Positions 20,765 through 28,911 of a DNA stretch of 64,000 nucleotides are shown here, piece by piece (position 1 is the first letter of the stretch; every line of letters starts with the position of its first letter). A program made the position numbers and the translations under genes. The notes below the pieces were generated by a model. The model saw only the letters and a list, made by a program, of their open reading frames with translations. It was not told the origin of the DNA and made no database searches. Source of the stretch: Clostridia bacterium (GTDB lineage: Bacteria > Bacillota > Clostridia > Christensenellales > Borkfalkiaceae); NCBI GenBank assembly GCA_017558105.1, contig JAFYWI010000001.1, forward strand, positions 124,001 through 188,000, written 5' to 3'.

Positions 20765-22633
20765 TTATAAAACTTCTGCTATTTTTTTTACGAAATCGCT
20801 TACGTCTTCTATTTCTAAACCTTCTATTAACCTTGCGCTGTTATACAAAATAACAGAGTAGGTTTTTAATTCTTCTTTATTATTTTGGTAAAGGTCTTTT
20901 AATTTTTCTAAAACTTTATGTTCTGCGTTAATTTCTAAAACCTTTTCTGCCTTAATTTTTTCTTTGGTGTTAGGCATTGCGTTTAACACCTTTTCCATTT
21001 CTATAGAAAGTTCCCCACAAGAAGTTAAACTTGCTGGGTAAGAAAGTAGATTTTTAGAAAGCCTTACTTCTTTAACTTCATCACCTAGGCTTTCTTTAAT
21101 AAAGGCTAATAAATCTTTAACTTCTTCGGTTTTTTTATCTAATTCTTTCTTTTCTTCTTCGGTGGTTAAAGAAAAGTCTGCTTCAGAAACACTTTTGAAC
21201 TTTTTGCCCTCGTATTCGGTTAAAAGTTTTGCAACGAATTCATCTACGCCGTCTTTAAAATAAAGTATTTCGTAACCTTTTTCTTTTGCCATTTCTATTT
21301 GTGGAAGTTTAGAAATTTTTTCGTAACTTTCGCCAGAAGCATAGTAAATTTCTTGTTGTTTTTCATCCATGCCCTTAACGTATTCGGCTAAAGTTACTAA
21401 CTTTTCTTTCCTTGAAGAATAGAATAACAATAAATCTTTTAACTTATCTTTATTCATACCAAAGCCTGCGTAAGCACCAAATTTAATGCTTAAACCGAAT
21501 TCAGTAAACATTTTTTCATAATCTTCCCTTTCGGTTTCTAACATCTTTTTTAATTCTTGCAAAATTTTCTTTTCTAAACTACTTGCTATTGCCTTTACTT
21601 GCCTATCTTGTTGCAAAATTTCCCTTGAAATGTTTAACGAAAGGTCGCTACTATCTACAACGCCTTTAATAAAACCAAAATAATCTGGCAACAATTCTTC
21701 GCAATTTTCCATAATCATTACGCCGTTGCAATATAATTTTAACCCTTTTTTGAAATCTTTAGAATAATAATCTATTGCTGGTTTAGATGGTATATAAAGT
21801 AGCGCATCGTAGTTAACCATACCTTCAATTTTTGCATAAATGCTTTTAATAGGTGGCATAAAATCGTGAAATTCGCTTTTATAAAAGTCTGCAAGTTGTT
21901 CTTTAGAAACTTCTGCCCTTTGTTTTTTCCAAAGTGGAACCATACTATTTAAGGTTTCTATTTCTTTAACTTGTTCGTATTCTGGTTTATCTTTAGGGCT
22001 ACCTTCTTTAATTTTAGAACGGGTTAGTTCCATTTTTATTGGGTACCTAATGTAGTCGGAATACCTTTTTACTAAACTTTGCAAAGTATATTCTTCTAAA
22101 TAATTAGAATATTTTTCGTCTTCGGTATCTGCTTTTAGGGTAATAATAATTTTAGTACCAACTCCGTCTTTTTCTATTTCTTCAATAGAATACCCTTCTG
22201 CGCCCTTGCTTTGCCACTTAAAAGCCTTTTCGCTATTATAAGCCTTAGTTAAAACTTCTACCTTTTCTGCAACCATAAAAGCAGAATAAAAACCAACGCC
22301 AAACTGACCTATTAGTTCTGTTTTTTCTTCCTTTTCTTTCTTAAAAGCAAGCGTGCCAGATTCTGCTATAGTGCCAAGGTTTTTTTCTAAATCTTTATCG
22401 GTCATACCTATACCATTATCTTCTATAATTAATTGCCTTGCTTCTTTATTGGTTGCAATAGTTATAGAAAAGTTAGAAACAACCTTACTATCTGTTAAAG
22501 AAATAAATTTCAACTTATCTATTGCATCAGACGCGTTAGAAATAAGTTCTCTTAAAAAAATTTCTTTGTTGGTGTAAATTGAATTTATCATTAAATCTAA
22601 AATTCTTTTAGATTCCGTTTTAAATTGCTTCAT
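20765..22633 (-). CDS. htpG: Chaperone HtpG (Hsp90)
   Basis: The ATP-dependent Hsp90 chaperone. The ATG at 22633 (MKQFKTESKRILDLMINSIY) is chosen because GAGGAAGTGG lies just ahead; a TTG 27 bases upstream is in frame but would overlap that site. The 622-residue protein has the GHKL ATPase motifs ELISNASDAIDKL, IEDNGIGMT and GQFGVGFYSAFMVA, the middle-domain RGVVDSSDL-like GVVDSSDLSLNISREILQQ, and a C-terminal dimerisation domain without the eukaryotic MEEVD tail. No CIRCE is seen upstream. Confidence 0.97.
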   Translation of the reverse strand: MKQFKTESKRILDLMINSIYTNKEIFLRELISNASDAIDKLKFISLTDSKVVSNFSITIATNKEARQLIIEDNGIGMTDKDLEKNLGTIAESGTLAFKKEKEEKTELIGQFGVGFYSAFMVAEKVEVLTKAYNSEKAFKWQSKGAEGYSIEEIEKDGVGTKIIITLKADTEDEKYSNYLEEYTLQSLVKRYSDYIRYPIKMELTRSKIKEGSPKDKPEYEQVKEIETLNSMVPLWKKQRAEVSKEQLADFYKSEFHDFMPPIKSIYAKIEGMVNYDALLYIPSKPAIDYYSKDFKKGLKLYCNGVMIMENCEELLPDYFGFIKGVVDSSDLSLNISREILQQDRQVKAIASSLEKKILQELKKMLETEREDYEKMFTEFGLSIKFGAYAGFGMNKDKLKDLLLFYSSRKEKLVTLAEYVKGMDEKQQEIYYASGESYEKISKLPQIEMAKEKGYEILYFKDGVDEFVAKLLTEYEGKKFKSVSEADFSLTTEEEKKELDKKTEEVKDLLAFIKESLGDEVKEVRLSKNLLSYPASLTSCGELSIEMEKVLNAMPNTKEKIKAEKVLEINAEHKVLEKLKDLYQNNKEELKTYSVILYNSARLIEGLEIEDVSDFVKKIAEVL

Positions 22634-22682
22634 TTTAGCCACTTCCTCGTTAAGTTTCAAGTATAATAAATATTTATTTAAT

Positions 22683-22710
22683 ATTATATTCTTATATATA
22701 ATTTTGTCAA
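22683..22710 (-). promoter_or_regulatory. Promoter of htpG
   Basis: TTGACA and TATAAT spaced by 16 bases on the minus strand. Confidence 0.75.
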
Positions 22711-22753
22711 CCTTATTGCTAAGTAAATAGTTTTTTAATAATAAAAATACGAT

Positions 22754-22781
22754 TAAAAGGGCTTATTTTTAAGCCCTTTTA
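22754..22781 (-). terminator. Terminator of hsp20
   Basis: Arms TTAAAAGGGCTTA and TAAGCCCTTTTAA with a 4-base loop, just after the hsp20 stop. Confidence 0.8.
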
Positions 22782-22785
22782 ACCT

Positions 22786-23196
22786 TTAATCGATTTCTAT
22801 GAATTTACTTTTCTCTTCTTTTTCTTTTACGTTAATTTCTACTTCTAACGTTCCGTTATTTAGTTTTGCTTTTATATCTTCTTGCGCTACGTTTTCACCT
22901 ACGTAAAAAGACCTACTAACGTTATAATTTCTTTCCCTTAAAATATAATCTTCTTTTTCTTCTTGGTTTTTAGTTGCAGTAATAGTTAAATACCCGTCTT
23001 CTAGTTTTAATTTAATATCTTCTTTCTTAAAACTTGGTAAATCTACCATTAGGTTATACCCTGTTTCCGTTTTAACCATATCTGCTTTCATACCAACCAT
23101 TTCACCGTTAAAAATTACCGGGCTTAAAAAACTGTTAAAAGCATCGTCGAATAAACTAAATACGTCGTTATTGTTTCTCGTTAAAAAATTTTTCAT
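22786..23196 (-). CDS. Small heat-shock protein, Hsp20 family
   Basis: An ATP-independent holdase. The start at MKNFLTRNNNDVFSLFDDAF is chosen from AAAGGAGCG upstream; a longer frame would run into the operators. The 136-residue protein has the alpha-crystallin domain from about residue 40 (ADMVKTETGYNLMVDLPSFKKEDIKLKLEDGYLTI...) with the conserved turn AKLNNGTLEVEI and a short tail ending KSKFIEID, which holds an IxI-like motif. Controlled by a tandem CIRCE. Confidence 0.94.
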   Translation of the reverse strand: MKNFLTRNNNDVFSLFDDAFNSFLSPVIFNGEMVGMKADMVKTETGYNLMVDLPSFKKEDIKLKLEDGYLTITATKNQEEKEDYILRERNYNVSRSFYVGENVAQEDIKAKLNNGTLEVEINVKEKEEKSKFIEID

Positions 23197-23222
23197 AAAT
23201 ACGCTCCTTTTTATTAACAAAA

Positions 23223-23272
23223 TTAGCACTCTTGTGTTTTGAGTGTTAGCACTCTTATGTATTGACTGCTAA
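23223..23272 (-). promoter_or_regulatory. Two overlapping CIRCE operators upstream of hsp20
   Basis: Site 1 is TTAGCACTC, nine bases, GAGTGTTAG (two mismatches). Site 2 is TTAGCACTC, nine bases, GACTGCTAA (one mismatch). They share the TTAG at 23246-23249, so two HrcA dimers would compete or sit side by side with a 23-base repeat distance. Confidence 0.9.
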
Positions 23273-23277
23273 CTCTT

Positions 23278-23305
23278 ATTATAAACATATTTTTCACCTT
23301 GTCAA
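23278..23305 (-). promoter_or_regulatory. Promoter of hsp20
   Basis: TTGACA and TATAAT spaced by 16 bases on the minus strand, directly before the double CIRCE. Confidence 0.85.
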
Positions 23306-23332
23306 GTATTTAAGACTAATTTTTTATGAAAT

Positions 23333-23369
23333 TTTAAAAAAATAATTGCACCAGTTTTTTTGGTACAAT
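23333..23369 (-). terminator. Terminator of the RimK-like gene
   Basis: ATTGTACCA and TGGTGCAAT arms, then ATTTTTTT on the minus strand. Confidence 0.75.
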
Positions 23370-23393
23370 TTTTAATTATTTGTTTTAATTATA

Positions 23394-24257
23394 TTAAATA
23401 TTTTCTAAAATATATTCTACGTAAAGTTTAGCAATATTTACGCCGGTTACCCTTTTGCTTTCTTCAAAAAACGCGTTAGAGTTAACTTCGCAAACGTAAA
23501 CTCCAGTTTCATCTACTAACAAGTCTACCCCGCAATAGTCTAAATTAAGAACTTTTGCACAAGTATTAGCAACTTCTACTAAGTGTGGCACTCTTTCAAG
23601 TTCTATTTTTTCGCCCACGCCTCCAAGTGCTATGTTAGAGCGAAAATCTGTTTTATTTACCCTTTTCATGCAAGAAACGGCTTGTTTGCCTATGCAAATT
23701 ACCCTGTAATCTACCCCACTTTCGCCAACCATTTGCTGGTAGATATGTGGGTTTAACTTTTGTTCTTCGCTAATTTCTTTTAGCTCTTCATAGTTTTCTG
23801 CTTTATAAACTGAACTTCCCATAGAGCCAAAACTACCTTTAATTATAATTGGGTATTTTAATTCTTTTTCTATTTCTTTTAACCAATCTTCGTTTAACGG
23901 GCTTTCCTTTCTATAGCAAACGGGTGCAAAAAAGGTTTTTGGTGTTTTTATTCCGTTTTGTTCTAAGGCAATACAAGTTTCGCCCTTATCGTCGCATATT
24001 CTAATTGCATCGTGAGAGTTAAATAGCCTTAACCCTAAATTTTCTAATTGTTTTGAAAGATATTTATCTTTATCTAAAAAAATACCGAAAGAATATTCTT
24101 TTATTTTATTTTTTCTAACAAGTAAAAAACCATCGGTAATAATATCTATACCGATGCCTTTTTTAATAAATTCTTGTTGTAAATTTTGCGCTTGCGTAAT
24201 GCTTTGAGAAGGTTTTGAGTAAGCATTTACGAAAATTGCGCCTTTAATATTCCTCAT
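23394..24257 (-). CDS. RimK-family ATP-grasp ligase
   Basis: A 287-residue ATP-grasp enzyme that joins an amino acid to a carboxyl group. Relatives add glutamates to ribosomal protein S6 or to coenzyme F420, or lysine in LysX pathways. Seen are a pre-ATP-grasp N-terminal domain, the lysine-bearing ATP strand YPIIIKGSFGSMGSSVYKAE, IYQQMVGESGVDYRVICIG, and the magnesium-binding YCGVDLLVDETGVYVCEVN-type segment with the metal-ligand Glu/Asn pair (EVNSN). No partner gene nearby points to the substrate. Its promoter and that of the divergent small-RNA unit are back to back. Confidence 0.87.
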   Translation of the reverse strand: MRNIKGAIFVNAYSKPSQSITQAQNLQQEFIKKGIGIDIITDGFLLVRKNKIKEYSFGIFLDKDKYLSKQLENLGLRLFNSHDAIRICDDKGETCIALEQNGIKTPKTFFAPVCYRKESPLNEDWLKEIEKELKYPIIIKGSFGSMGSSVYKAENYEELKEISEEQKLNPHIYQQMVGESGVDYRVICIGKQAVSCMKRVNKTDFRSNIALGGVGEKIELERVPHLVEVANTCAKVLNLDYCGVDLLVDETGVYVCEVNSNAFFEESKRVTGVNIAKLYVEYILENI

Positions 24258-24280
24258 GTAAATAAAGCCCCAACACTTTT

Positions 24281-24309
24281 ATTTTACTTTGTTTTAAGCA
24301 AAAAGTCAA
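24281..24309 (-). promoter_or_regulatory. Promoter of the RimK-like gene
   Basis: TTGACT and TAAAAT spaced by 17 bases on the minus strand. Confidence 0.6.
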
Positions 24310-24414
24310 TATGAAAACAAAAAATTTTGTTTGTAAAATTTTTAAAAAGCATATTGACACTCTTTACCCTGCAATGTTAAAATATAGGTGAAAAAAGGAA
24401 CTACCACAAATAAA

Positions 24415-24540
24415 TTTTAGGAGGACAGACCAAAAGTTTAGTTAGTAAAAAACCTTAAAAAAAATAACTTTTAGGAGGGCAGACCCAAAATTTAGTTAGG
24501 TACAAATTTCAAACTAACAACTTTTTAGGAGGATAGACCA
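24415..24540 (+). repeat. Three direct repeats with Shine-Dalgarno core, 54-nt period
   Basis: The motif TTTTAGGAGGACAGACC occurs at 24415, as TTTTAGGAGGGCAGACC at 24469, and as TTTTAGGAGGATAGACC at 24523. After it, copies 1 and 2 read AAAAGTTTAGTTAG-like sequence and copy 3 reads AATGTACAGTGAAG, which aligns with them but has gained or kept an ATG. Confidence 0.85.
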
Positions 24541-24591
24541 ATGTACAGTGAAGATATATCCCCAAACCGTTTCACAAGGGGTTTTAACTAA
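24541..24591 (+). CDS. Possible 16-residue small ORF
   Basis: ATG at 24541 is placed 7 bases after AGGAGG and opens a frame for MYSEDISPNRFTRGFN. The ribosome binding site is ideal, but the ORF is too short for coding statistics and overlaps a potential RNA stem (CCCC with GGGG). It could be a leader peptide or a by-product of the repeat. Confidence 0.35.
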   Translation: MYSEDISPNRFTRGFN

Positions 24592-24726
24592 ATAATTTCG
24601 TTTGATTTCAAATTACAGACAAACAAGTTTTTAATAAACACTAAATTTACTTAAAGACTTTTGTGAAACAGAATATTAAATTAAAAAACAAATTAAATCC
24701 TTAATAACAAAACTTCATACATCATT

Positions 24727-24756
24727 AAAAGCCTTGCAAATTGCAAGGCTTTTAAC
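24727..24756 (+). terminator. Terminator of the small-RNA unit
   Basis: Thirteen-base arms AAAAGCCTTGCAA and TTGCAAGGCTTTT with a one-base loop centre, then AACTTTTAC. Confidence 0.85.
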
Positions 24757-24805
24757 TTTTACTTTTTCCCTACCCTAAATTTATTTATATTAGTTAACGT
24801 GTTAA

Positions 24806-25081
24806 CTATACTTCAAAAAAGTCCATAGCCATTAAAAAACCAAACCTAAAGCCTTCTATATAACAATGTTCGTTTTCAATTAAGGTAAGTTCACCAATAG
24901 CATTATCTAACTTTTTATAAATTTCTAACATTTCAGGTTTTTGACTTAATTTTTTTAATAAAAGTTCTTCGTTCTCGGTAATAGCACTTAAAACTAACTT
25001 CTCTTCATTTTCAATTTTAAATTTATCGTGCACACCACGATTTCCATAATACATATCTTTTATTGCTGAATATTTTTTCAT
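24806..25081 (-). CDS. Small hypothetical protein, DUF6809-like
   Basis: A 91-residue, probably all-helical cytoplasmic protein. The N-terminal YSAIKDMYYGNRG and the C-terminal IENEHCYIEGFRFGFLMAMDFFE resemble the clostridial DUF6809 family of unknown function; this is from memory of the pattern and not from a search. It is divergently transcribed from a small XRE regulator, and the promoter (TTGACA, 17 bases, TATTAT) overlaps one of two related operator-like sequences, so the regulator probably controls both. Confidence 0.6.
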   Translation of the reverse strand: MKKYSAIKDMYYGNRGVHDKFKIENEEKLVLSAITENEELLLKKLSQKPEMLEIYKKLDNAIGELTLIENEHCYIEGFRFGFLMAMDFFEV

Positions 25082-25104
25082 AATATCTCCTTATTTTTTG
25101 AAAC

Positions 25105-25180
25105 TGCACTCATATAGGTGCAATAATATAATACAATGTTGCTATAATAATGTCAAGCAATTTGCACTTAAATAGGAGTA
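25105..25180. promoter_or_regulatory. Operator-like repeats between the DUF6809-like and XRE genes
   Basis: An 18-base site with TGCAC/GTGCA arms (25105-25122) lies before the minus-strand gene. A related TGCACTTAAATAGGAG (from 25163) overlaps the ribosome binding site of the plus-strand gene. The minus promoter TTGACA/TATTAT lies between. Confidence 0.55.
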
Positions 25181-25186
25181 AATATT

Positions 25187-25417
25187 TTGAATAATATAAT
25201 TGAAACAGCAGTAGGAAACAATATTCGTAAATTAAGAGAGAAAGCGGGCATTACGCAAGAAACACTTGCAACAAAATTACAATTACTTGGTTGCAGTATT
25301 ACTAGAAGTGCGCTTGCAAAAATAGAAGTTGGTCAGCGCCACCTTTATCCAGATGAAATTATTTGTATAAAAAATATATTAAAAGTTTCGTATGATGATA
25401 TTTTCGACGTAAATTAA
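25187..25417 (+). CDS. XRE-family HTH regulator (small)
   Basis: A 76-residue DNA-binding protein of the Cro/C1 type. The helix-turn-helix spans about residues 12-66: IRKLREKAGITQETLATKLQ, then SRSALAKIEVGQRH-like recognition helix (ITRSALAKIEVGQRHLYPDE). It starts at TTG (25187) with TAGGAG 8 bases ahead; no ATG is available. Divergent from the DUF6809-like gene; likely autoregulatory. Confidence 0.85.
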   Translation: MNNIIETAVGNNIRKLREKAGITQETLATKLQLLGCSITRSALAKIEVGQRHLYPDEIICIKNILKVSYDDIFDVN

Positions 25418-25451
25418 AAATTACATAGCAATCTAATATTTTGTGTATAAT

Positions 25452-25503
25452 AAAAGCACTCTTTGCTTCACTTTTAGTAAAGTATAGAGTGCTTTATTTT
25501 TTT
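25452..25503. terminator. Bidirectional terminator between XRE and trxB-like genes
   Basis: AAAGCACTCT and AGAGTGCTTT arms with an AT-rich loop, followed by ATTTTTTT on the plus strand. Confidence 0.75.
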
Positions 25504-25555
25504 ACCTTAAAACCCAAAGGGCTAATATTTATTTTACTACTTTTAATTTTTTAGG

Positions 25556-26464
25556 TTACTTTTCTAAACTTTCTATATATAAGCAAGCGTTGGTTGCTGC
25601 TATTGCCCCGTCGCCTACTGCAGTTGCTACTTGGCGAACTGCTTTAGTTCTGCAATCGCCTGCAACGTATAAGCCTTCAGTTTTAGTTTTACAACTTTCG
25701 TCTGCAATAATATAACCGTCTTTATCTAAATCTACGTAAGGTAAGAAAGGTTTATTATCTGGTATTTGACCTATTGCAATAAATACTGCTGGAATTTCGT
25801 GGCGTTGCACTTCGCCGTTGGCATCGTTATATAAAATTGCCTTTAATTCGTTTTCCCCTTCAAAATCAAATACGCTGGTGTTTGGTCTCCATTCAATATT
25901 TTCTTTAGAAAGTAATACTTTAACGTGGGCTTTATCGCCAAAGAATTTATCGAACAAGGTGTAAATGTAAACCTTTTTACAATAACTTGATAATAATAGT
26001 GAATATTGTAGCGCCGTGTTAGCATCGCCGATAACGGCTACTTCTTGACCTTTATAGAAAGCCCCGTCGCATATAGCGCAGTAGTAAACGCCTTTACCAA
26101 CTAAATCTTCACGATTAGTGCGTAGGTGTTTATGTTTAACCCCTGCCGCTATTACAACACTTTTTGCTTGATATTGGTTATATTCTGTGGTAACGTTAAA
26201 AATTCCGTCTTTTTTTTCTAAGCCAACTACCTTTTCTATTTCTAAATCTGCGCCTAAAGCGGTAATTTGTTCGTATAAATTATCGGCAAATTGTTCGCCA
26301 CTAATTTCTTTAATAGATGGGTAGTTTTCTAACCTTGGAGACATTGCTATTTGCCCGCCAAGACTTTCGCTCTCTAAAACAAGCACCGTTTTGCTATTTC
26401 TTAAGCCGTAGAGCGCCGCCGTCATACCGGAAGCGCCTGCGCCTATTACAATTATATCGTACAT
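25556..26464 (-). CDS. Thioredoxin-reductase-like flavoprotein
   Basis: A 302-residue FAD enzyme of the TrxB fold. The FAD motif GAGASGMTAAL is at the N-terminus, the redox pair CAIC is in the middle (VYYCAICDGAFYKG), and the C-terminal FAD segment is YVAGDCRTKAVRQVATAVGDG. The second nucleotide-binding motif reads AVIGDANTALQYS, and the following strand YIYTLFDKFFGDKAHV lacks the HRRxxxR residues that bind NADPH in classical TrxB. It may therefore use another donor (NADH or ferredoxin). It overlaps the nrdD stop by one base (TAATG), so it probably re-reduces the glutaredoxin-like domain fused to NrdD. Confidence 0.88.
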   Translation of the reverse strand: MYDIIVIGAGASGMTAALYGLRNSKTVLVLESESLGGQIAMSPRLENYPSIKEISGEQFADNLYEQITALGADLEIEKVVGLEKKDGIFNVTTEYNQYQAKSVVIAAGVKHKHLRTNREDLVGKGVYYCAICDGAFYKGQEVAVIGDANTALQYSLLLSSYCKKVYIYTLFDKFFGDKAHVKVLLSKENIEWRPNTSVFDFEGENELKAILYNDANGEVQRHEIPAVFIAIGQIPDNKPFLPYVDLDKDGYIIADESCKTKTEGLYVAGDCRTKAVRQVATAVGDGAIAATNACLYIESLEK

Positions 26465-28833
26465 TAGTTTACACTCTCTATATATTTTCTAATTTCACTA
26501 GCATTGTCGTAAGCAACTACGCCTTTTTCTGTTGGAACAAGTAACGTTGGTGCTTTTTTAACGCCGTACTTTAAGGTTGCTTCTTTGTTTTCTTCTGCGT
26601 TGATAACGGTATATATAATACCTGCTTTATCTAGCATCATTTTTGCAGTTTTGCAGTTAGGGCAACCATTTCTTGTAAATAGAATTAAGCCGTTAAGTTC
26701 TACGTCTTGTGCTTTTTTTGCTTCGCAAGCACAAGTTTCTTCTTTCTTTGCTTGTAGTTTAGAGTTTTCTATATCGTAAACTTTTCTTGCTTGGAATTCC
26801 TCTCTCTTACCGTCGTTCCAATTTTGTACAGGACGATAGTAACCTGTTATACGGCTGTAAACTTCGGTTGTTCTACCACAAATTGGGCAAGTATATTCTT
26901 CGCCTGCAATGTAGCCGTGGTCTGCACATACAGAATAAGTTGGGCTCATTGTGTAGTATGGTAATTTATAGTTTTCAGCAATTTTTCTAACTAGGGTTGC
27001 AGCAGCCTTCCAATCTGGAAGTTTTTGACCTAAGAATGCGTGGAATACCGTACCAGAAGTATATAACGTTTGTAAATTATCTTGAATATCTAGTGCTGTG
27101 AAGATATCTTCCGTATAGCCTACAGGTAAGTGTGAACTATTGGTGTAGTAAGGAGTTTTATCTGCATCTGAAGCACAAATAATTTCAGGGAATCTCTTTC
27201 TGTCGTGTTTTGCTAAACGGAAAGAAGTAGATTCTGCAGGTGTTGCTTCTAGGTTATATAAGTCGCCGTATAGTTCTTGGTAATCTGAAAGTTTATTTCT
27301 CATAAAGTTAAGAACGTTTCTTGTAAATGCTTGTGCTTGGTCGTTAGTTAAGTCTTTTCTAATCCAGTTAGCATTTAAGCACGCTTCGTTCATACCAACT
27401 AAACCAATGGTTGAGAAGTGGTTGTTGAAAGTTCCTAAATATCTCTTTGTATATGGGTATAAACCTGCTTCCATTAATTTTGCAATGGTATCTCTTTTAA
27501 CTTTTAAACTCCTTGCAGAGATATCCATCATATGAGTTAACCTTGCATAGAAATCTTCTTCGTTTTTAGCAAGATATGCTATTCTTGGCATATTGATTGT
27601 TACAACACCGATAGAACCCGTGCTTTCACCTGAACCGAAGAAACCACCTGACTTTTTACGTAGTTCACGAAGGTCTAACCTTAACCTACAGCACATAGAA
27701 CGAACGTCGCTTGGTTCCATATCACTATTGATGTAGTTAGAGAAATATGGAGTGCCGTATTTAGCCGTCATTTCAAATAATAGTTTGTTGTTTTCTGTTT
27801 CAGACCAGTCAAAATCTCTAGTAATTGAGTAAGTTGGAATTGGGTATTGGAAGCCACGGCCGTTAGCGTCACCTTCAATCATAATTTCAATGAAAGCCTT
27901 GTTAACCATTGCCATTTCTTTTACGCAATCTTTATACTTAAAGTCCATTTCCTTGCCACCAACAATTGCGTTCATTTCAGCAAGGTCGTTTGGAACTACC
28001 CAGTCTAACGTAATGTTAGTAAATGGTGCTTGTGTACCCCAACGAGATGGTGTGTTTACACCGTAAATGAAAGATTGAATGCATTGTTTAACTTCTTTAT
28101 AAGTTAGGTTATCTACCTTAACGAAAGGTGCTAAATAAGTATCAAAAGAAGAGAATGCTTGCGCACCTGCCCATTCGTTTTGCATAATACCTAAAAAGTT
28201 TACCATTTGGTTACATAAGGTAGATAAGTGCCCTGCTGGTGAAGACGTAATTTTACCAGGTACGCCACCTAAACCTTCTTTAATTAATTGTTTTAAAGAC
28301 CAACCTGCGCAGTAACCTGTTAACATAGATAGGTCGTGTATATGAATATCGGCATTTCTATGAGCTTCGCCAATTTCATCATCGTATATTTCAGATAACC
28401 AGTAGTTCGCAGTAACGGCACCAGAGTTAGAAAGAATTAAACCACCAACAGAGTACGTTACGGTAGAGTTTTCTTTAACACGCCAGTCTGAAACTTTTAA
28501 ATAATCGTCTATAACCTTTTTATAGTCGATAATAGTTTCGCCAATGTTACGAACTTTTTCCCTTTGTTTACGATATAAAATGTAAGATTTTGCTACGTCT
28601 ACGTAACCAGATTGTATTAAAACAACTTCGGCACTATCTTGAATATCTTCTACCGTAACAACGTTATCTTTAATCTTTTTAGAAAAGTCTGTAGAAACTC
28701 TTAGTGCAAGAGTATTTAAAATATCTGCAGTGTAGTTAATTTGTTTTGAATTGAACGCTTTGCTTAGCGCTGTTGTGATTTTGCTCATATCAAAATCAAC
28801 TAATTGACCGTCTCTCTTTTTTACCTGAAACAT
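26464..28833 (-). CDS. nrdD: Anaerobic (class III) ribonucleoside-triphosphate reductase with fused C-terminal glutaredoxin-like domain
   Basis: NrdD reduces ribonucleotides to deoxyribonucleotides without oxygen using a glycyl radical. The 789-residue protein has an N-terminal ATP cone (FQVKKRDGQLVDFDMSKI), the catalytic barrel with cysteines in GYCAGWSLKQL and RSMCCRLRLDLREL, a zinc-site region (VCADHGYIAGEEYTCPICG) and the glycyl-radical loop SRITGYYRPVQNWNDGK. Residues from about 712 form a glutaredoxin/NrdH-like domain with the CPNC pair (LFTRNGCPNCKTAKMMLDKA) and APTLLVP. The fusion plus the adjacent TrxB-like enzyme suggests a redoxin-fed class III enzyme. The activase NrdG is not in the window. 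Confidence 0.95.
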   Translation of the reverse strand: MFQVKKRDGQLVDFDMSKITTALSKAFNSKQINYTADILNTLALRVSTDFSKKIKDNVVTVEDIQDSAEVVLIQSGYVDVAKSYILYRKQREKVRNIGETIIDYKKVIDDYLKVSDWRVKENSTVTYSVGGLILSNSGAVTANYWLSEIYDDEIGEAHRNADIHIHDLSMLTGYCAGWSLKQLIKEGLGGVPGKITSSPAGHLSTLCNQMVNFLGIMQNEWAGAQAFSSFDTYLAPFVKVDNLTYKEVKQCIQSFIYGVNTPSRWGTQAPFTNITLDWVVPNDLAEMNAIVGGKEMDFKYKDCVKEMAMVNKAFIEIMIEGDANGRGFQYPIPTYSITRDFDWSETENNKLLFEMTAKYGTPYFSNYINSDMEPSDVRSMCCRLRLDLRELRKKSGGFFGSGESTGSIGVVTINMPRIAYLAKNEEDFYARLTHMMDISARSLKVKRDTIAKLMEAGLYPYTKRYLGTFNNHFSTIGLVGMNEACLNANWIRKDLTNDQAQAFTRNVLNFMRNKLSDYQELYGDLYNLEATPAESTSFRLAKHDRKRFPEIICASDADKTPYYTNSSHLPVGYTEDIFTALDIQDNLQTLYTSGTVFHAFLGQKLPDWKAAATLVRKIAENYKLPYYTMSPTYSVCADHGYIAGEEYTCPICGRTTEVYSRITGYYRPVQNWNDGKREEFQARKVYDIENSKLQAKKEETCACEAKKAQDVELNGLILFTRNGCPNCKTAKMMLDKAGIIYTVINAEENKEATLKYGVKKAPTLLVPTEKGVVAYDNASEIRKYIESVN

Positions 28834-28875
28834 AGTATTTTTCCTCCAAAATGAATAAAATGTGAAAGTGTATTT

Positions 28876-28904
28876 ACTATACCATATATATTATTCGTTG
28901 TCAA
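28876..28904 (-). promoter_or_regulatory. Promoter of nrdD-trxB
   Basis: TTGACA and TATAGT spaced by exactly 17 bases on the minus strand. Confidence 0.85.
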
Positions 28905-28911
28905 TACTTTT

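Larger units (their letters stand above)
24353..24756 (+). ncRNA. Compact transcription unit of unknown function (possible ncRNA or small-peptide mRNA)
   Basis: No long ORF is present between 24258 and 24805. A promoter (TTGACA at 24353, TAAAAT 18 bases on) and a strong terminator at 24727 define a transcript of about 360 nt. It contains three copies of a Shine-Dalgarno-bearing motif spaced exactly 54 nt, and a 16-codon ORF after the third. GTTTCACAA within that ORF is exactly complementary to TTGTGAAAC about 85 bases downstream, so a long-range stem is possible. I do not recognise the family. Confidence 0.6.

Noticed and set aside
24415..24541. Possible CRISPR array in the 54-nt-spaced repeats
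   Set aside because: Only three copies, each about 17-30 bases with ribosome-binding-site sequence and diverging downstream parts; no cas genes and no unique uniform spacers.
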